This document shows positions 16,348 through 24,087 of a stretch of DNA of 64,000 bases, in pieces (the first letter of the stretch is position 1; each line of letters starts with the position of its first letter). Under the pieces are notes generated by a model that saw only the letters and a list, made by a program, of their open reading frames with translations, was not told where the DNA came from and ran no database searches. The translations under genes were made by a program, and so were the position numbers. The stretch lies in the NCBI GenBank assembly GCA_041390145.1, contig JAWKQM010000007.1, forward strand, positions 129,091 to 193,090, given 5' to 3'. The stretch comes from Gemmatimonadales bacterium. GTDB taxonomy: Bacteria; Gemmatimonadota; Gemmatimonadetes; Gemmatimonadales; GWC2-71-9.

Positions 16348-17526
16348 CTAGTCGAACAGGATGCTTTCGATGAAGGTCTCGAGCTGCAGTTGCATCTGGT
16401 CGAAGCCGGACATCTTCTCTTCGAATTCGGTGATGAAATAGGGGATGTGCGCCTCGTCCAGCGCCTTGGTGTAGGCGACCTGCTCGTCCAGGCCGGGCTC
16501 GCACATCTTGGCGGCCGACAGGATGGCCGCCTGCGCCTTGGCGCCGTGCAGCCGGTCGAGCAGCATCTGCTCTTTTGGTTTCCGGGTGTCGTGCTGGACG
16601 GGGCTGTACGAGGACCCGTTGATGTAGGCGTCCGCCAGCGCCGCCAGGGGATCGCCCTGTGCGTCCACATCCCGGACCAGGAAGCGGAGCCCGATCAGGA
16701 GGTCGTCGTCCACCACGTAGCAGGACTGGCCGATCACCATCAGCAGATCGAGGGGGGGCTGCTCACAGAACCCCCCTTCCAGCACGATGCGGATCTTGTC
16801 CTGGGACTTGTCCTCCCGTTGCCGGATCTGCGGGATCATCGCGCGCAGCAGGGCGTTGTGCTCCTCCCGGCGGAGAATGGCGCCCAAGGCCACCAGCACG
16901 TAGGCCTGGTCGACTGGCAGGAGCCAGGGCGTTTCCCGCTTGATGGCGTAGACCTCGCGGAGCAGGCGGCGATTGTCGTTGAAGACGGCAATCGAGCGCC
17001 GGAGGTCGGCGTCGGTGACCTTTCGGCCCGCCACCGCCTCGATGTCACCCAGCATCCGCGCGTACTCGTCGCGGAGGTAGGCGGCGGACGCGGCGGAATT
17101 GACGTTCTGGGGCAGGTAGAGGATCTGGGACGGGTACGGGAGATTGCGCGTCCACACGCCGGCCAGGTTGCGCGCCGCGTCGCAGATCGGGTGGGTCACG
17201 AACATGTCGAGCGGCAGCCGGCCGTCGAGGCAAACCTCGAGCGAGCTCCGGATGATGGAACAGAGATATGAGCCGAAGTGGGAGTCGGCCTGCCGCATCT
17301 CCACCGGGGCGCCGCGTACCTTGACCGGCAGCATTCCGGCGGCGTGGACCAGTTCCTCCGGGAAGTACACCTGGAAGTGACCGAGGACCTTCCCCCCCGA
17401 CTCCTTCCACGCGTGCACCGTGGGGAACTCGGGGTCTTCCAGCAGGTCCCGGCAGGCGGCGAGGGCGGCGTCGAGGGGGAGCGCCGCGACGGCGGCGACA
17501 TCGAACGCGGTGGCCGTGGCGCTCAT
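16348..17526 (-). CDS. bcrC: benzoyl-CoA reductase, catalytic subunit (BcrC/BzdN type)
   Basis: 392 residues. The segment 'EGGFCEQPPLDLLMVIGQS' followed by 'VVDDDLLIG' is characteristic of benzoyl-CoA reductase C/N subunits, and further candidate cluster cysteines are in 'GSYLCSIIRSSLE' and 'THPICDAARNL'. Length agrees with the roughly 387 residues of Thauera BcrC. It overlaps dch by ATGA and is followed by bcrB, bcrA and bcrD, giving the C-B-A-D order known from Thauera. The combination is strong evidence for an ATP-dependent benzoyl-CoA reductase rather than a hydroxyglutaryl-CoA dehydratase. Confidence 0.92.
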   Translation of the reverse strand: MSATATAFDVAAVAALPLDAALAACRDLLEDPEFPTVHAWKESGGKVLGHFQVYFPEELVHAAGMLPVKVRGAPVEMRQADSHFGSYLCSIIRSSLEVCLDGRLPLDMFVTHPICDAARNLAGVWTRNLPYPSQILYLPQNVNSAASAAYLRDEYARMLGDIEAVAGRKVTDADLRRSIAVFNDNRRLLREVYAIKRETPWLLPVDQAYVLVALGAILRREEHNALLRAMIPQIRQREDKSQDKIRIVLEGGFCEQPPLDLLMVIGQSCYVVDDDLLIGLRFLVRDVDAQGDPLAALADAYINGSSYSPVQHDTRKPKEQMLLDRLHGAKAQAAILSAAKMCEPGLDEQVAYTKALDEAHIPYFITEFEEKMSGFDQMQLQLETFIESILFD

Positions 17527-18299
17527 GCTGGATCCTCCCAGACCGGCGCTCGCTTCTCCATGAAGGCGGCGAGCCCCTCATGCACATCCGCGAGCTGCAT
17601 CAGTTCGTTGAGGTAGAGGTCTTCCGCGCGCTGGAGTGCAGGTGCAAACGGGAGGTCCATGCCATCCAGGACTGCGCGCTTGGCCAGGCGAAGCGCCGGG
17701 CCGGAGCGGGAGGCCAACTCGGCCAGGGCGGCGGCGGCGCCCGCCTCGAATTCCACGGTGGAGAGGACACGGCTCACGAGTCCCATGCGAAGCGCCTCGG
17801 CGGCACCGATGGTCCGGCCGGTCAGGATGAGGTCGAGGGCGCGTTGCCGACCGATCAATTGGGGGAGGAGTGCGGCGGCCACAGGGGGGAAGACCGCCAG
17901 CTGGATCTCGGGCTGGCCGAGCTTGAGGTCGTCGCGTGCCAGGACCATGTCGCACGCCAGCGCCAGCTCACAGCCGCCGCCGAGGGCGGCGCCGTGGACG
18001 AGCGCCACGACCGGCACCTCGAGTGCCATCAGTTGCCTGACCGCGCCGTGAAACAACGCGAGCATCCGCCCCACCCGGTCGGCAGTATGGTCGGCCACAT
18101 CCACACCGGCGGAGAAGGCCCGGCCGGCTCCCGACACGGCCAGCACCTTCAGCCCGGCATCGGCCGCCGCCTCGGCGATCGCCGATTGCAGCGCTTCCAT
18201 GGCGGTGATATCCAGCACGTTGACCGGGGGTCGGTCCAGCACCAGCCGTCCGACGCCGCCCGTGCGGGTATAGCGCACGGTGTTCGCCGTGGTCGGCAT
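17523..18299 (-). CDS. dch: cyclohexa-1,5-dienecarbonyl-CoA hydratase
   Basis: 258-residue crotonase-fold protein. The oxyanion-hole strands are seen as 'LAVSGAGRAFSAGVDV' and 'ALVHGAALGGGCELALACD'. From its place between oah and bcrC it should add water to the 1,5-diene made by the reductase, giving 6-hydroxycyclohex-1-ene-1-carbonyl-CoA. Sequence alone would allow other enoyl-CoA hydratases. The start is the ATG at 18299, sharing a TGATG overlap with the oah stop. Open frame continues upstream but only as an out-of-frame reading of oah. Confidence 0.87.
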   Translation of the reverse strand: MPTTANTVRYTRTGGVGRLVLDRPPVNVLDITAMEALQSAIAEAAADAGLKVLAVSGAGRAFSAGVDVADHTADRVGRMLALFHGAVRQLMALEVPVVALVHGAALGGGCELALACDMVLARDDLKLGQPEIQLAVFPPVAAALLPQLIGRQRALDLILTGRTIGAAEALRMGLVSRVLSTVEFEAGAAAALAELASRSGPALRLAKRAVLDGMDLPFAPALQRAEDLYLNELMQLADVHEGLAAFMEKRAPVWEDPA

Positions 18300-19384
18300 C
18301 AGCGCTTCGCCGCCAGCGTGGGTTCGGGAGCGCGGTGGCTGTTCATCGCGCCACCGCATGCACCGCAGAAGGCGAAGCCGGACGGAATGCCTTTCGCGCC
18401 GCACGCCGGACAGTCGGAGGCGTACGGGCCCCAGAGGAACTCGCTCGATCCCCCATTCGCCGCCTTCTCGCGGAGGCCGAGGTAGTCGGCCGGCCGCTTC
18501 TCGACGAAGGCCCGCATACCCTCCCACGGCTCGACGCTGGTGTAGTGCGTGGAGAGCCAGTCGCGTGCGTGGCCGATCGTCTGGTGCCACGCCAGTTCCT
18601 TCCAGAAATTGACCTGCTGCTTGGTGTACCGCTGGCACTCCGGGAACTGCTTGAGGAGCTGTGTCACGAGGTCCTGGACCGATTCGTCGAGCTTGGAGAG
18701 GTCAATGGCGTACCCGTCCTTGCCCTTCTGCGCCAACTTCACCTGCTCCGGCGTCGCGCCGGTGATGAAGGTGCCGTCCTTCGTGACCGAGGGTACCACG
18801 CGGTTGACGAGCCCCCACTCCAGACACTTGTCGGAAGGAATCCGATTGTTCAACAGGAGCATCTCGCGGGCGCGCCGGTCGCCGATGTGGATCGGCAGCC
18901 ACTGCGTGGCCCCGCCGGCGGCCACGCTCCCGACCCGGGTGCCGACCTGGCCGATCCAGGCATGCTCCGCCATGACGGCGAGGTCACAGGCCAGCTGTGA
19001 CTCGTTGCCGCCACCCGCCGCCATGCCGTTGATCCGGGCGATGACAGGCTTCCCCGCGTTGACGAGGCTCTCGATCCAGGCGCGGAAGAGCCCCATGTAC
19101 TTCCAGTAGTCGCGGGGGCGATCGGTGTACGCCTCCTCATACTCCTTGACGTCGCCGCCGGTGCAGAACGCGGACGTCCCCGCGCCGGTAATCACGATGA
19201 CGCCGACGGTGTCGTCGAACGAGGCATCCTGAACGGCGGTGGCAAGCTCCCGGAGCGCCGCGGTGCTGTAGGCGTTGTAATTGTGGGGGCGGTTGATGGT
19301 GACGGTGGCCACCCAGTCCGCCTTGCGGTACCCTACCTCGGCGAAGTCGAACGAAGCGGCGTCCCGGGATTCAAATTCACGCAT
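18299..19384 (-). CDS. oah: 6-oxocyclohex-1-ene-1-carbonyl-CoA hydrolase
   Basis: 361-residue crotonase family member of the ring-opening BamA/Oah type. Characteristic segments are 'HNYNAYSTAALRELATAV', 'FCTGGDVKEYEEAYTDRPRDYW' and 'GMAAGGGNESQLACDL'. The C-terminal 'CPACGAKGIPSGFAFCGACG' looks like a small zinc ribbon. The enzyme cleaves the alicyclic ring to 3-hydroxypimelyl-CoA and is a widely used marker of anaerobic aromatic degradation. The ATG at 19384 has GAGG upstream. It begins 30 bases after paaX, so it is the first enzymatic gene of the operon. Confidence 0.93.
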   Translation of the reverse strand: MREFESRDAASFDFAEVGYRKADWVATVTINRPHNYNAYSTAALRELATAVQDASFDDTVGVIVITGAGTSAFCTGGDVKEYEEAYTDRPRDYWKYMGLFRAWIESLVNAGKPVIARINGMAAGGGNESQLACDLAVMAEHAWIGQVGTRVGSVAAGGATQWLPIHIGDRRAREMLLLNNRIPSDKCLEWGLVNRVVPSVTKDGTFITGATPEQVKLAQKGKDGYAIDLSKLDESVQDLVTQLLKQFPECQRYTKQQVNFWKELAWHQTIGHARDWLSTHYTSVEPWEGMRAFVEKRPADYLGLREKAANGGSSEFLWGPYASDCPACGAKGIPSGFAFCGACGGAMNSHRAPEPTLAAKR

Positions 19385-19414
19385 CGGTCTGTCCTCGGTG
19401 ATTGGATCGCATCG

Positions 19415-20302
19415 TCAGGCGGCAGCGACGATCTCGTCGCCTTCGGCACAGACACTGGCGACGTAGGCCTCGGCGGGGTCCGCCAGCACATCGTGATAGG
19501 TTTCGAAGAGCCGTGCGGCCTTGTCCCCGTGCCAGCCATCGGGGAGGAGAGGGCGGGGGAGGTACGGGTCCTCGAGCGGGAAGGCCCGGTACTCGTGCAC
19601 GAGAAGGAACCGGCGCCTGAAGCAATCCGCCGGTGCGGTGCACGGCTTGTGAATGCCCGCCCGTGCTCCTGTCAGGCCGCACTCGCGGCAGTGCTCGAGT
19701 TCCTGGCTCCACCGGGCGATGAATGCCGCATAGCGCCGATCCAGGCCGGCGAGGTCCCAGCACTGAGACACCAGGCGTTCAGGAGTGGAGTGCGCCAGGT
19801 GGGCGCCCCGGAAAATCTCGACGTGTTTACCCAGCTTGAGGTCCGCTGCGATCTCCAGGACTTCGGTCCGCACATCGTGCGGTGAAATCCACACCCCGCT
19901 GGTGAGGGGGCCACAGCCCAGCCAGGCCAGCCGGACGCGGAGCGCGTCCCGAAGCCGACGGCGTGTCTCGGGGACCGAGAAGACCACGACCGACCAGTCG
20001 CCGTCCCACTCCGCGTCCGAGGCCGGGTGATAGATGCGCTCCCGTCCCGACTCGAGCAGTTTTCGGCCCTTCGGGGCCAGGCCGTACCAACTGCGTGTGC
20101 CGATCCGCTCGGCGGTGAGCCACCCCTTTCGGGTCATCCGGGAGAGGACGGTCCGCACCGCCATCGGGGAGAGCCCGAGGTCGCCGAGGAGGGTGATCAG
20201 CCCTCCCGTCCAGACCGGACGTTCCCGCTCCAGCAGATAGTCGCCGAAGAGGGTGAAGACGAGGTCCTGGGAGCGGAGGCTGGGGATTGACTTACGTGCC
20301 AT
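19415..20302 (-). CDS. paaX: PaaX-family transcriptional repressor
   Basis: 295 residues with an N-terminal winged HTH ('GLITLLGDLGLSPMAVRTVLSRMTRKGWLTAERIG') and the central and C-terminal PaaX domains ('DGDWSVVVFSVPETRRRLRDALR', 'LLVHEYRAFPLEDPYLP'). PaaX represses phenylacetate genes and is released by phenylacetyl-CoA. Here it heads the benzoyl-CoA operon, so I infer control of that operon, with an aryl-CoA as inducer. It is divergent from the MaoC gene across 175 bases rich in repeats (20290-20368), which likely contain its operators. Confidence 0.9.
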   Translation of the reverse strand: MARKSIPSLRSQDLVFTLFGDYLLERERPVWTGGLITLLGDLGLSPMAVRTVLSRMTRKGWLTAERIGTRSWYGLAPKGRKLLESGRERIYHPASDAEWDGDWSVVVFSVPETRRRLRDALRVRLAWLGCGPLTSGVWISPHDVRTEVLEIAADLKLGKHVEIFRGAHLAHSTPERLVSQCWDLAGLDRRYAAFIARWSQELEHCRECGLTGARAGIHKPCTAPADCFRRRFLLVHEYRAFPLEDPYLPRPLLPDGWHGDKAARLFETYHDVLADPAEAYVASVCAEGDEIVAAA

Positions 20303-20368
20303 ACGCTATACGCTCGTAAGTAAAGTGACATATAACACTTCTGCTACGAACGAATGTGTTGTGTTATA
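20290..20368. promoter_or_regulatory. divergent paaX/maoC control region with repeats
   Basis: Two inverted repeats are visible. ACTTACG (20290-20296) pairs with CGTAAGT (20315-20321) and straddles the paaX start. TATAACAC (20331-20338) pairs with GTGTTATA (20361-20368). ATACGCT is repeated in tandem at 20301-20314. The stretch is AT-rich against its surroundings, and TATACT at 20365-20370 could be a -10 box towards maoC. These are good candidates for autoregulatory PaaX sites. They do not obviously match the E. coli PaaX consensus. Confidence 0.5.
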
Positions 20369-20477
20369 CTGGTCTTGTCAAGGAAGGCCCCCATTCGCAA
20401 GCCAAGGGGGGGACTGCCCCGCGTCAGTGCACGGACGGCTTTTTGTCACGCGAAGACCGCCAACTCAGGAGCCATTG

Positions 20478-20936
20478 ATGGGCATGTACTACGAGGACTT
20501 TGAGGCAGCCGGTGCGTTCGTGACTGCGCCGCGCCGCATCGAGGAAGCCGATGTGCGGGCCTTCGCCGAGGTGTCTGGAGACCGGAATCCCATTCATCTC
20601 GACCCGGACGCCGCCAAGCGGGCGGGGTTCGATGGGCCGATTGCCCATGGGGCACTGGGACTTTCCGTGGCAACGGGACTGGCGAATCAGTTGGAACTCA
20701 CGCGGGACACCCTCGTCGCGCTGGTCGGCGTCTCCTGGCGATTCCGTGGGGCGATCTACTATGGGGATATCGTGACCCTGCATCTCCGGGTGGCCTCGCG
20801 GAGGGCGACGGGCAATCCGACGAGGGGACTGGTGACGCTGGCGGCCGAGTTGAAGAACCAGCGTGGTGAGGTGGTGCAGGAAGGGGAGTTTGTCGAATTG
20901 ATCGCGCGACGCACCGGAACCGAGGAGTTGTCATGA
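20478..20936 (+). CDS. MaoC-like (R)-enoyl-CoA hydratase
   Basis: 152-residue hotdog-fold protein. The hydratase motif 'FAEVSGDRNPIHLDPDAA' with 'GFDGPIAHG' carries the catalytic Asp and His of MaoC/(R)-specific hydratases. Divergent from the paaX operon, it may act on aryl- or enoyl-CoA esters of the same metabolism. That link is inferred from position only. Start is the ATG at 20478 with AGGAG at 20467-20471; the frame is open further upstream but lacks hotdog-domain sequence there. Confidence 0.87.
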   Translation: MGMYYEDFEAAGAFVTAPRRIEEADVRAFAEVSGDRNPIHLDPDAAKRAGFDGPIAHGALGLSVATGLANQLELTRDTLVALVGVSWRFRGAIYYGDIVTLHLRVASRRATGNPTRGLVTLAAELKNQRGEVVQEGEFVELIARRTGTEELS

Positions 20937-22003
20937 AGACCGCCCTGGCCGTTGGATTCGTCGTCCTCGGCACCGTCCAGATGCTTCCCGCCCAGACCCC
21001 ATCGGGCTGGCGTGCACACGATCTCTCCCGCCCTCGGCCGCCACTGGTGACACCAGGCCAGCCGGCGGAGGCTGTTCTGCCGCCTTCGGATGCCGTGGTG
21101 CTCTTCGACGGATCGGGAGTCGGCGCCTGGCGCAACGCCAATGGGGAGGCCGCCGGGTGGGTGGTGCGCAATGGCGCAATGGAGGCGGTGCCGGGGGCGG
21201 GATACGTGTTCACGCGACAGGAGTTCGGGGACCTCCAGCTGCACATCGAGTGGTCGGCGCCGACACCGCCGAAGGATTCGGGGCAGGGGCGGGGGAACAG
21301 CGGCGTCTTCCTGATGGGCAGCTACGAGCTGCAGGTGCTCGACTCCTATCAGAACGACACTTATCCTGACGGGCAGGCCGGCGCAGCCTATGGCCAATAC
21401 CCACCCCTGGTAAACGCCTCCCTGCCGCCCGGGACCTGGCAATCATACGACATCATCTTCCACCCGCCGCATTTCGATTCGGTGGGCGTGCTCGTCGCGC
21501 CGGCCCGGATGACGGCCTTCCAGAATGGCCTCCTCATCCAGGATGATGTGGCCTTCTGGGGCCCGACCAACTGGCTGCAGGCCAACCCCTACGTCGTAAG
21601 TCCCCCGCGCGGGCCGATTGCGCTGCAGGATCACGGCAACCCGGTCCGCTACCGGAATATCTGGGTTCGGGCACTGCCCAGTGTGACACCTCCGATGCCC
21701 GCTCCACTCCCCGTTGCCGCCGACGTCCCCAGTGCAGTGCTGGACCGGCTCCCCGGCACCTATGCCAACGGCGGAATGGTGCTGGTCATCTCGAAAGCGG
21801 CCGATGCGCTCCGGGTGAATCTGCCCGAGGGCCGGTGGCAGACCCTGATCCCACTCTCTCCCACCGAGTACGCGTTCAGCAGCACGGCCGCGACGCTGAC
21901 GGTGACGCCCGCCCCCGATGGCACCCCCGCCAAACTCACCTTCAGAATGGGCGATACCGTCTTCGACCTGACCCCGGTGCATGACCCATCGGCGCATCAA
22001 TAG
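20933..22003 (+). CDS. exported DUF1080 protein
   Basis: 356 residues, signal peptide ending MLPA before Gln, then the DUF1080 (3-keto-disaccharide hydrolase-like, laminin-G/concanavalin fold) pattern: 'LFDGSGVGAWRNANG', 'GDLQLHIEWSAP', 'GNSGVFLMGSYELQVLDSY' and 'IALQDHGNPVRYRNIWVR'. From about 245 there is an extra C-terminal domain of about 100 residues of beta type ('LPGTYANGGMVLVIS'). It is probably periplasmic and acts on carbohydrate. It overlaps maoC by ATGA, an unexplained pairing. Confidence 0.85.
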   Translation: MKTALAVGFVVLGTVQMLPAQTPSGWRAHDLSRPRPPLVTPGQPAEAVLPPSDAVVLFDGSGVGAWRNANGEAAGWVVRNGAMEAVPGAGYVFTRQEFGDLQLHIEWSAPTPPKDSGQGRGNSGVFLMGSYELQVLDSYQNDTYPDGQAGAAYGQYPPLVNASLPPGTWQSYDIIFHPPHFDSVGVLVAPARMTAFQNGLLIQDDVAFWGPTNWLQANPYVVSPPRGPIALQDHGNPVRYRNIWVRALPSVTPPMPAPLPVAADVPSAVLDRLPGTYANGGMVLVISKAADALRVNLPEGRWQTLIPLSPTEYAFSSTAATLTVTPAPDGTPAKLTFRMGDTVFDLTPVHDPSAHQ

Positions 22004-22080
22004 GTTGGCGGGGAGCGACCTGGTTTCGTGGCTTTCTGGTACGTAAGTGGACGCTCACTCGCCCGGTAACTAGCAACCCG

Positions 22081-22102
22081 CTTTAGGTATGATAGCCTAA
22101 AG
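22081..22102. repeat. palindrome upstream of the 22.1-kb promoter
   Basis: CTTTAGG (22081-22087) and CCTAAAG (22096-22102) form a perfect 7-bp inverted repeat with an 8-base centre. It ends six bases before the -35 box. Its centre lies roughly 52 bases before the expected transcription start, a usual location for a dimeric activator. Confidence 0.5.
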
Positions 22103-22108
22103 TATTAT

Positions 22109-22137
22109 TTGACATGGTATTAGGTGTTTCGTAGTAT
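22109..22137 (+). promoter_or_regulatory. near-consensus sigma-70 promoter
   Basis: TTGACA at 22109-22114, a 17-base spacer, then TAGTAT at 22132-22137. Transcription would begin near 22144, leaving a leader of almost 290 bases before the gene at 22433, or a separate small RNA. Confidence 0.65.
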
Positions 22138-22432
22138 TCCGCGGCATGTCTGGCCCACCCATGACGAGAGTTGCCTGATCCGCGAATTTCGTCAATAAAT
22201 GAGCAAACACTCACATGCCATGATTTCACTTTTCCAGCATGGCCATGGTCTAGACATGGCTCTCATTTCTATCGTCAGGGGAGAGTGTGTGTATCGTCTC
22301 GATGCAAGTGGATCGCGGCGTACCAGAGTTCCCTGATCTCCAAATTCTTCAAGTAATTGCAGCAGAATAAGATAGGCGATCAGATCGGAATGGCACTCCC
22401 ATTGCCTTCCCTTTGGTCACCCTTACTCCTGG

Positions 22433-23074
22433 ATGCCTATGCAGGACGCCGTGGCGTTGTTGTTCCTCACGATTCCAACCGCACTGACCACCCCCGCAGC
22501 CCCGATCGCTGATACGGTGCAATCGGCACCGGCCCCGATCGTCGCCCCGGTCCCGATCCCAGCGGCGTTCCTGCCCGACGGCATGCGGCTCGTGAATGAC
22601 GCCGACTCCTGGCAGGACACCACCAAGCGGAAGCGGGCGACGGCGGTGGAATACAGCGACGGGTACTACACCCGGCTGAAGATCCACAAGATCCTCAGCT
22701 GGACGATGCTCCCGCTCTTTGCCCTGCAGTATGCGAGCGGCACCCAGGTGATGGAGTACGGCGATGCCGCTCCCAGTTGGGCGAAGAGCGTCCACGGCCC
22801 GACGGCCACCGCGCTTGCTGGCGTCTTTGCGGTAAACACGGTGACCGGCGCCTGGAACCTCTGGGACGGCCGGAAGGATCCTGCCGGACGCACCCGCCGC
22901 TACATCCACTCCGCCCTGATGTTCATCGCCGATGCGGGATTCGTCTACACCGGGGTGCTGTCCAGCCAGGCCGAGACGTCGTATGACGCACGGCAGCAAC
23001 ATCAGAACGTCGCCATTGCTTCCATGAGCGTGGCGACCGCCAGCTGGCTCATGATGCTTCTTTGGAAGGACTGA
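22433..23074 (+). CDS. membrane protein, possible cytochrome b-like subunit
   Basis: 213 residues with a hydrophobic Pro/Ala-rich N terminus and then four likely membrane helices from about 80 to 210. Histidines occur within or beside helices ('RLKIHKILSW', 'SVHGPTATALAGV', 'RRYIHSALMFIADAG', 'DARQQHQNVAIASMS'), as in di-haem cytochrome b561-type proteins. This would suit the operon, which continues with another membrane protein and two Rieske proteins. Haem binding is inferred. No strong ribosome site is seen; the start is ATG at 22433 or 22439. Confidence 0.65.
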   Translation: MPMQDAVALLFLTIPTALTTPAAPIADTVQSAPAPIVAPVPIPAAFLPDGMRLVNDADSWQDTTKRKRATAVEYSDGYYTRLKIHKILSWTMLPLFALQYASGTQVMEYGDAAPSWAKSVHGPTATALAGVFAVNTVTGAWNLWDGRKDPAGRTRRYIHSALMFIADAGFVYTGVLSSQAETSYDARQQHQNVAIASMSVATASWLMMLLWKD

Positions 23075-23077
23075 TCG

Positions 23078-23572
23078 ATGTCACTCGTCGAATCGCTTGC
23101 TCACCTGGCGGAGCCCTGGGCCGCCGCGTACGACAACTCCAAGCTCTTGATGAACGGCGTGATGTTCAGCCATATCGGTGGGTTCCTGCTGGCCGGCGGA
23201 TTGGCACTCGCCGCGGACCGCTCGGTGTTCCGGGCCACCAGCGCAGACGCCGCCGTCCGCCGGGTCCATGTGGCCGAGCTCAACGCAATCCATACCCCGG
23301 TCCTGGTCGGTCTGGCCATCTCCTTCGCGAGCGGCTTCCTGCTCTTCCTGGCTGACGTGCCCACGTTCGCCACCGCCCCGGTCTTCTGGGTCAAGATGGG
23401 GTTCCTGGCGGCCTTGCTCGTCAATGGCGCCGCGCTGAGAAAATTCGGCCATCGACTGGCGTCGGGCGATGTGACGGATCGCGCCTGGCAGGCGCTCCGG
23501 CGTTCCGCCGCGGCGAGCTCTCTCCTCTGGCTGGTCGCGGTGCTGACCGGTGTGATGCTGGTGAACCTGTGA
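23078..23572 (+). CDS. four-helix membrane protein of the Rieske operon
   Basis: 164 residues with predicted helices at about 26-46, 68-90, 96-116 and 140-162. Histidines are present at 'FSHIGGFLL', 'VHVAELNAIHTPVL' and 'KFGHRLASG', two of which could face a haem. I recognise no named family. It starts three bases after the preceding stop and overlaps the first Rieske gene by GTGA, so the three products are probably made in fixed ratio. Confidence 0.7.
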   Translation: MSLVESLAHLAEPWAAAYDNSKLLMNGVMFSHIGGFLLAGGLALAADRSVFRATSADAAVRRVHVAELNAIHTPVLVGLAISFASGFLLFLADVPTFATAPVFWVKMGFLAALLVNGAALRKFGHRLASGDVTDRAWQALRRSAAASSLLWLVAVLTGVMLVNL

Positions 23573-24072
23573 GCAGCCACGATTGCGGCCGCTGTGAGCT
23601 GGAAGGGCGCCGGGATTTCCTTCGCGCTGCGGCCTCGCTGATGCTCACCTTCGTTGCCCTCGGAGCCACGGCCGAGACGGCTGAGGCGCTGACGGTGCGC
23701 AGTGGACGCGCGTTGCGGGTGCGCGGGGCCCGCGTGACGTACCCGATCCCCCCCGTCGACGGTGCCACGATCGACAAACAGGAACAGGTCATCCTGGTGC
23801 GGTTCCAGGGGATGGCGTACGCCTTCAATCTTTCCTGTCCACACCAGAACACGGCGCTGAAGTGGTTGCCGGCGGACCAGCGCTTCCAGTGTCCCAAGCA
23901 CAAGTCGAAGTACGAGCCGGACGGCACCTTCATCTCGGGTCGGGCCACACGCGGCATGGACCGACTCGCGATTCGGCGGGACGGCGAGACGCTGGTGGTC
24001 GACGTGGACGTCATGTTCGAAGAAGACAAGGATCCCGCGGGATGGGCCGCGGCCAAAGTGTCCCTCGGCTGA
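23569..24072 (+). CDS. Tat-exported Rieske [2Fe-2S] protein
   Basis: 167 residues from a GTG start. Residues 14-40 form a twin-arginine signal or anchor ('GRRDFLRAAASLMLTFVAL'). The Rieske ligands are C90/H92 (CPH) and C108/H111 (CPKH), separated by 15 residues. An extra CGRC lies at residues 6-9 before the signal. The disulfide cysteines of bc1-type Rieske proteins are missing, so it is closer to arsenite-oxidase/ferredoxin-like Rieske domains. Probably a periplasm-facing electron carrier for the adjacent membrane proteins. Confidence 0.88.
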   Translation: MSSHDCGRCELEGRRDFLRAAASLMLTFVALGATAETAEALTVRSGRALRVRGARVTYPIPPVDGATIDKQEQVILVRFQGMAYAFNLSCPHQNTALKWLPADQRFQCPKHKSKYEPDGTFISGRATRGMDRLAIRRDGETLVVDVDVMFEEDKDPAGWAAAKVSLG

Positions 24073-24087
24073 GGGAGAGGAGACGGC

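Larger units (their letters stand above)
22004..22432. other. AT-rich intergenic region without a convincing gene
   Basis: Some 430 bases clearly lower in GC than the surrounding genes. No open frame here has protein-like composition; a 61-codon frame at 22171-22356 lacks a ribosome site and known motif. The stretch does contain a near-consensus promoter (22109-22137), a palindrome before it and further inverted repeats: GCCATG (22242-22247) with CATGGC (22255-22260), and ATAGGC (22372-22377) with GCCTAT (22435-22440), the latter covering the next start codon. It may encode a structured leader or small RNA. Confidence 0.6.

Noticed and set aside
15253..17271. A 672-codon open frame on the plus strand
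   Set aside because: Antisense to bcrB and bcrC; no start signal and no motif.
22171..22356. A 61-codon open frame in the AT-rich gap
   Set aside because: No ribosome site, no motif and a random-looking composition; the gap is better explained as regulatory or RNA-coding.
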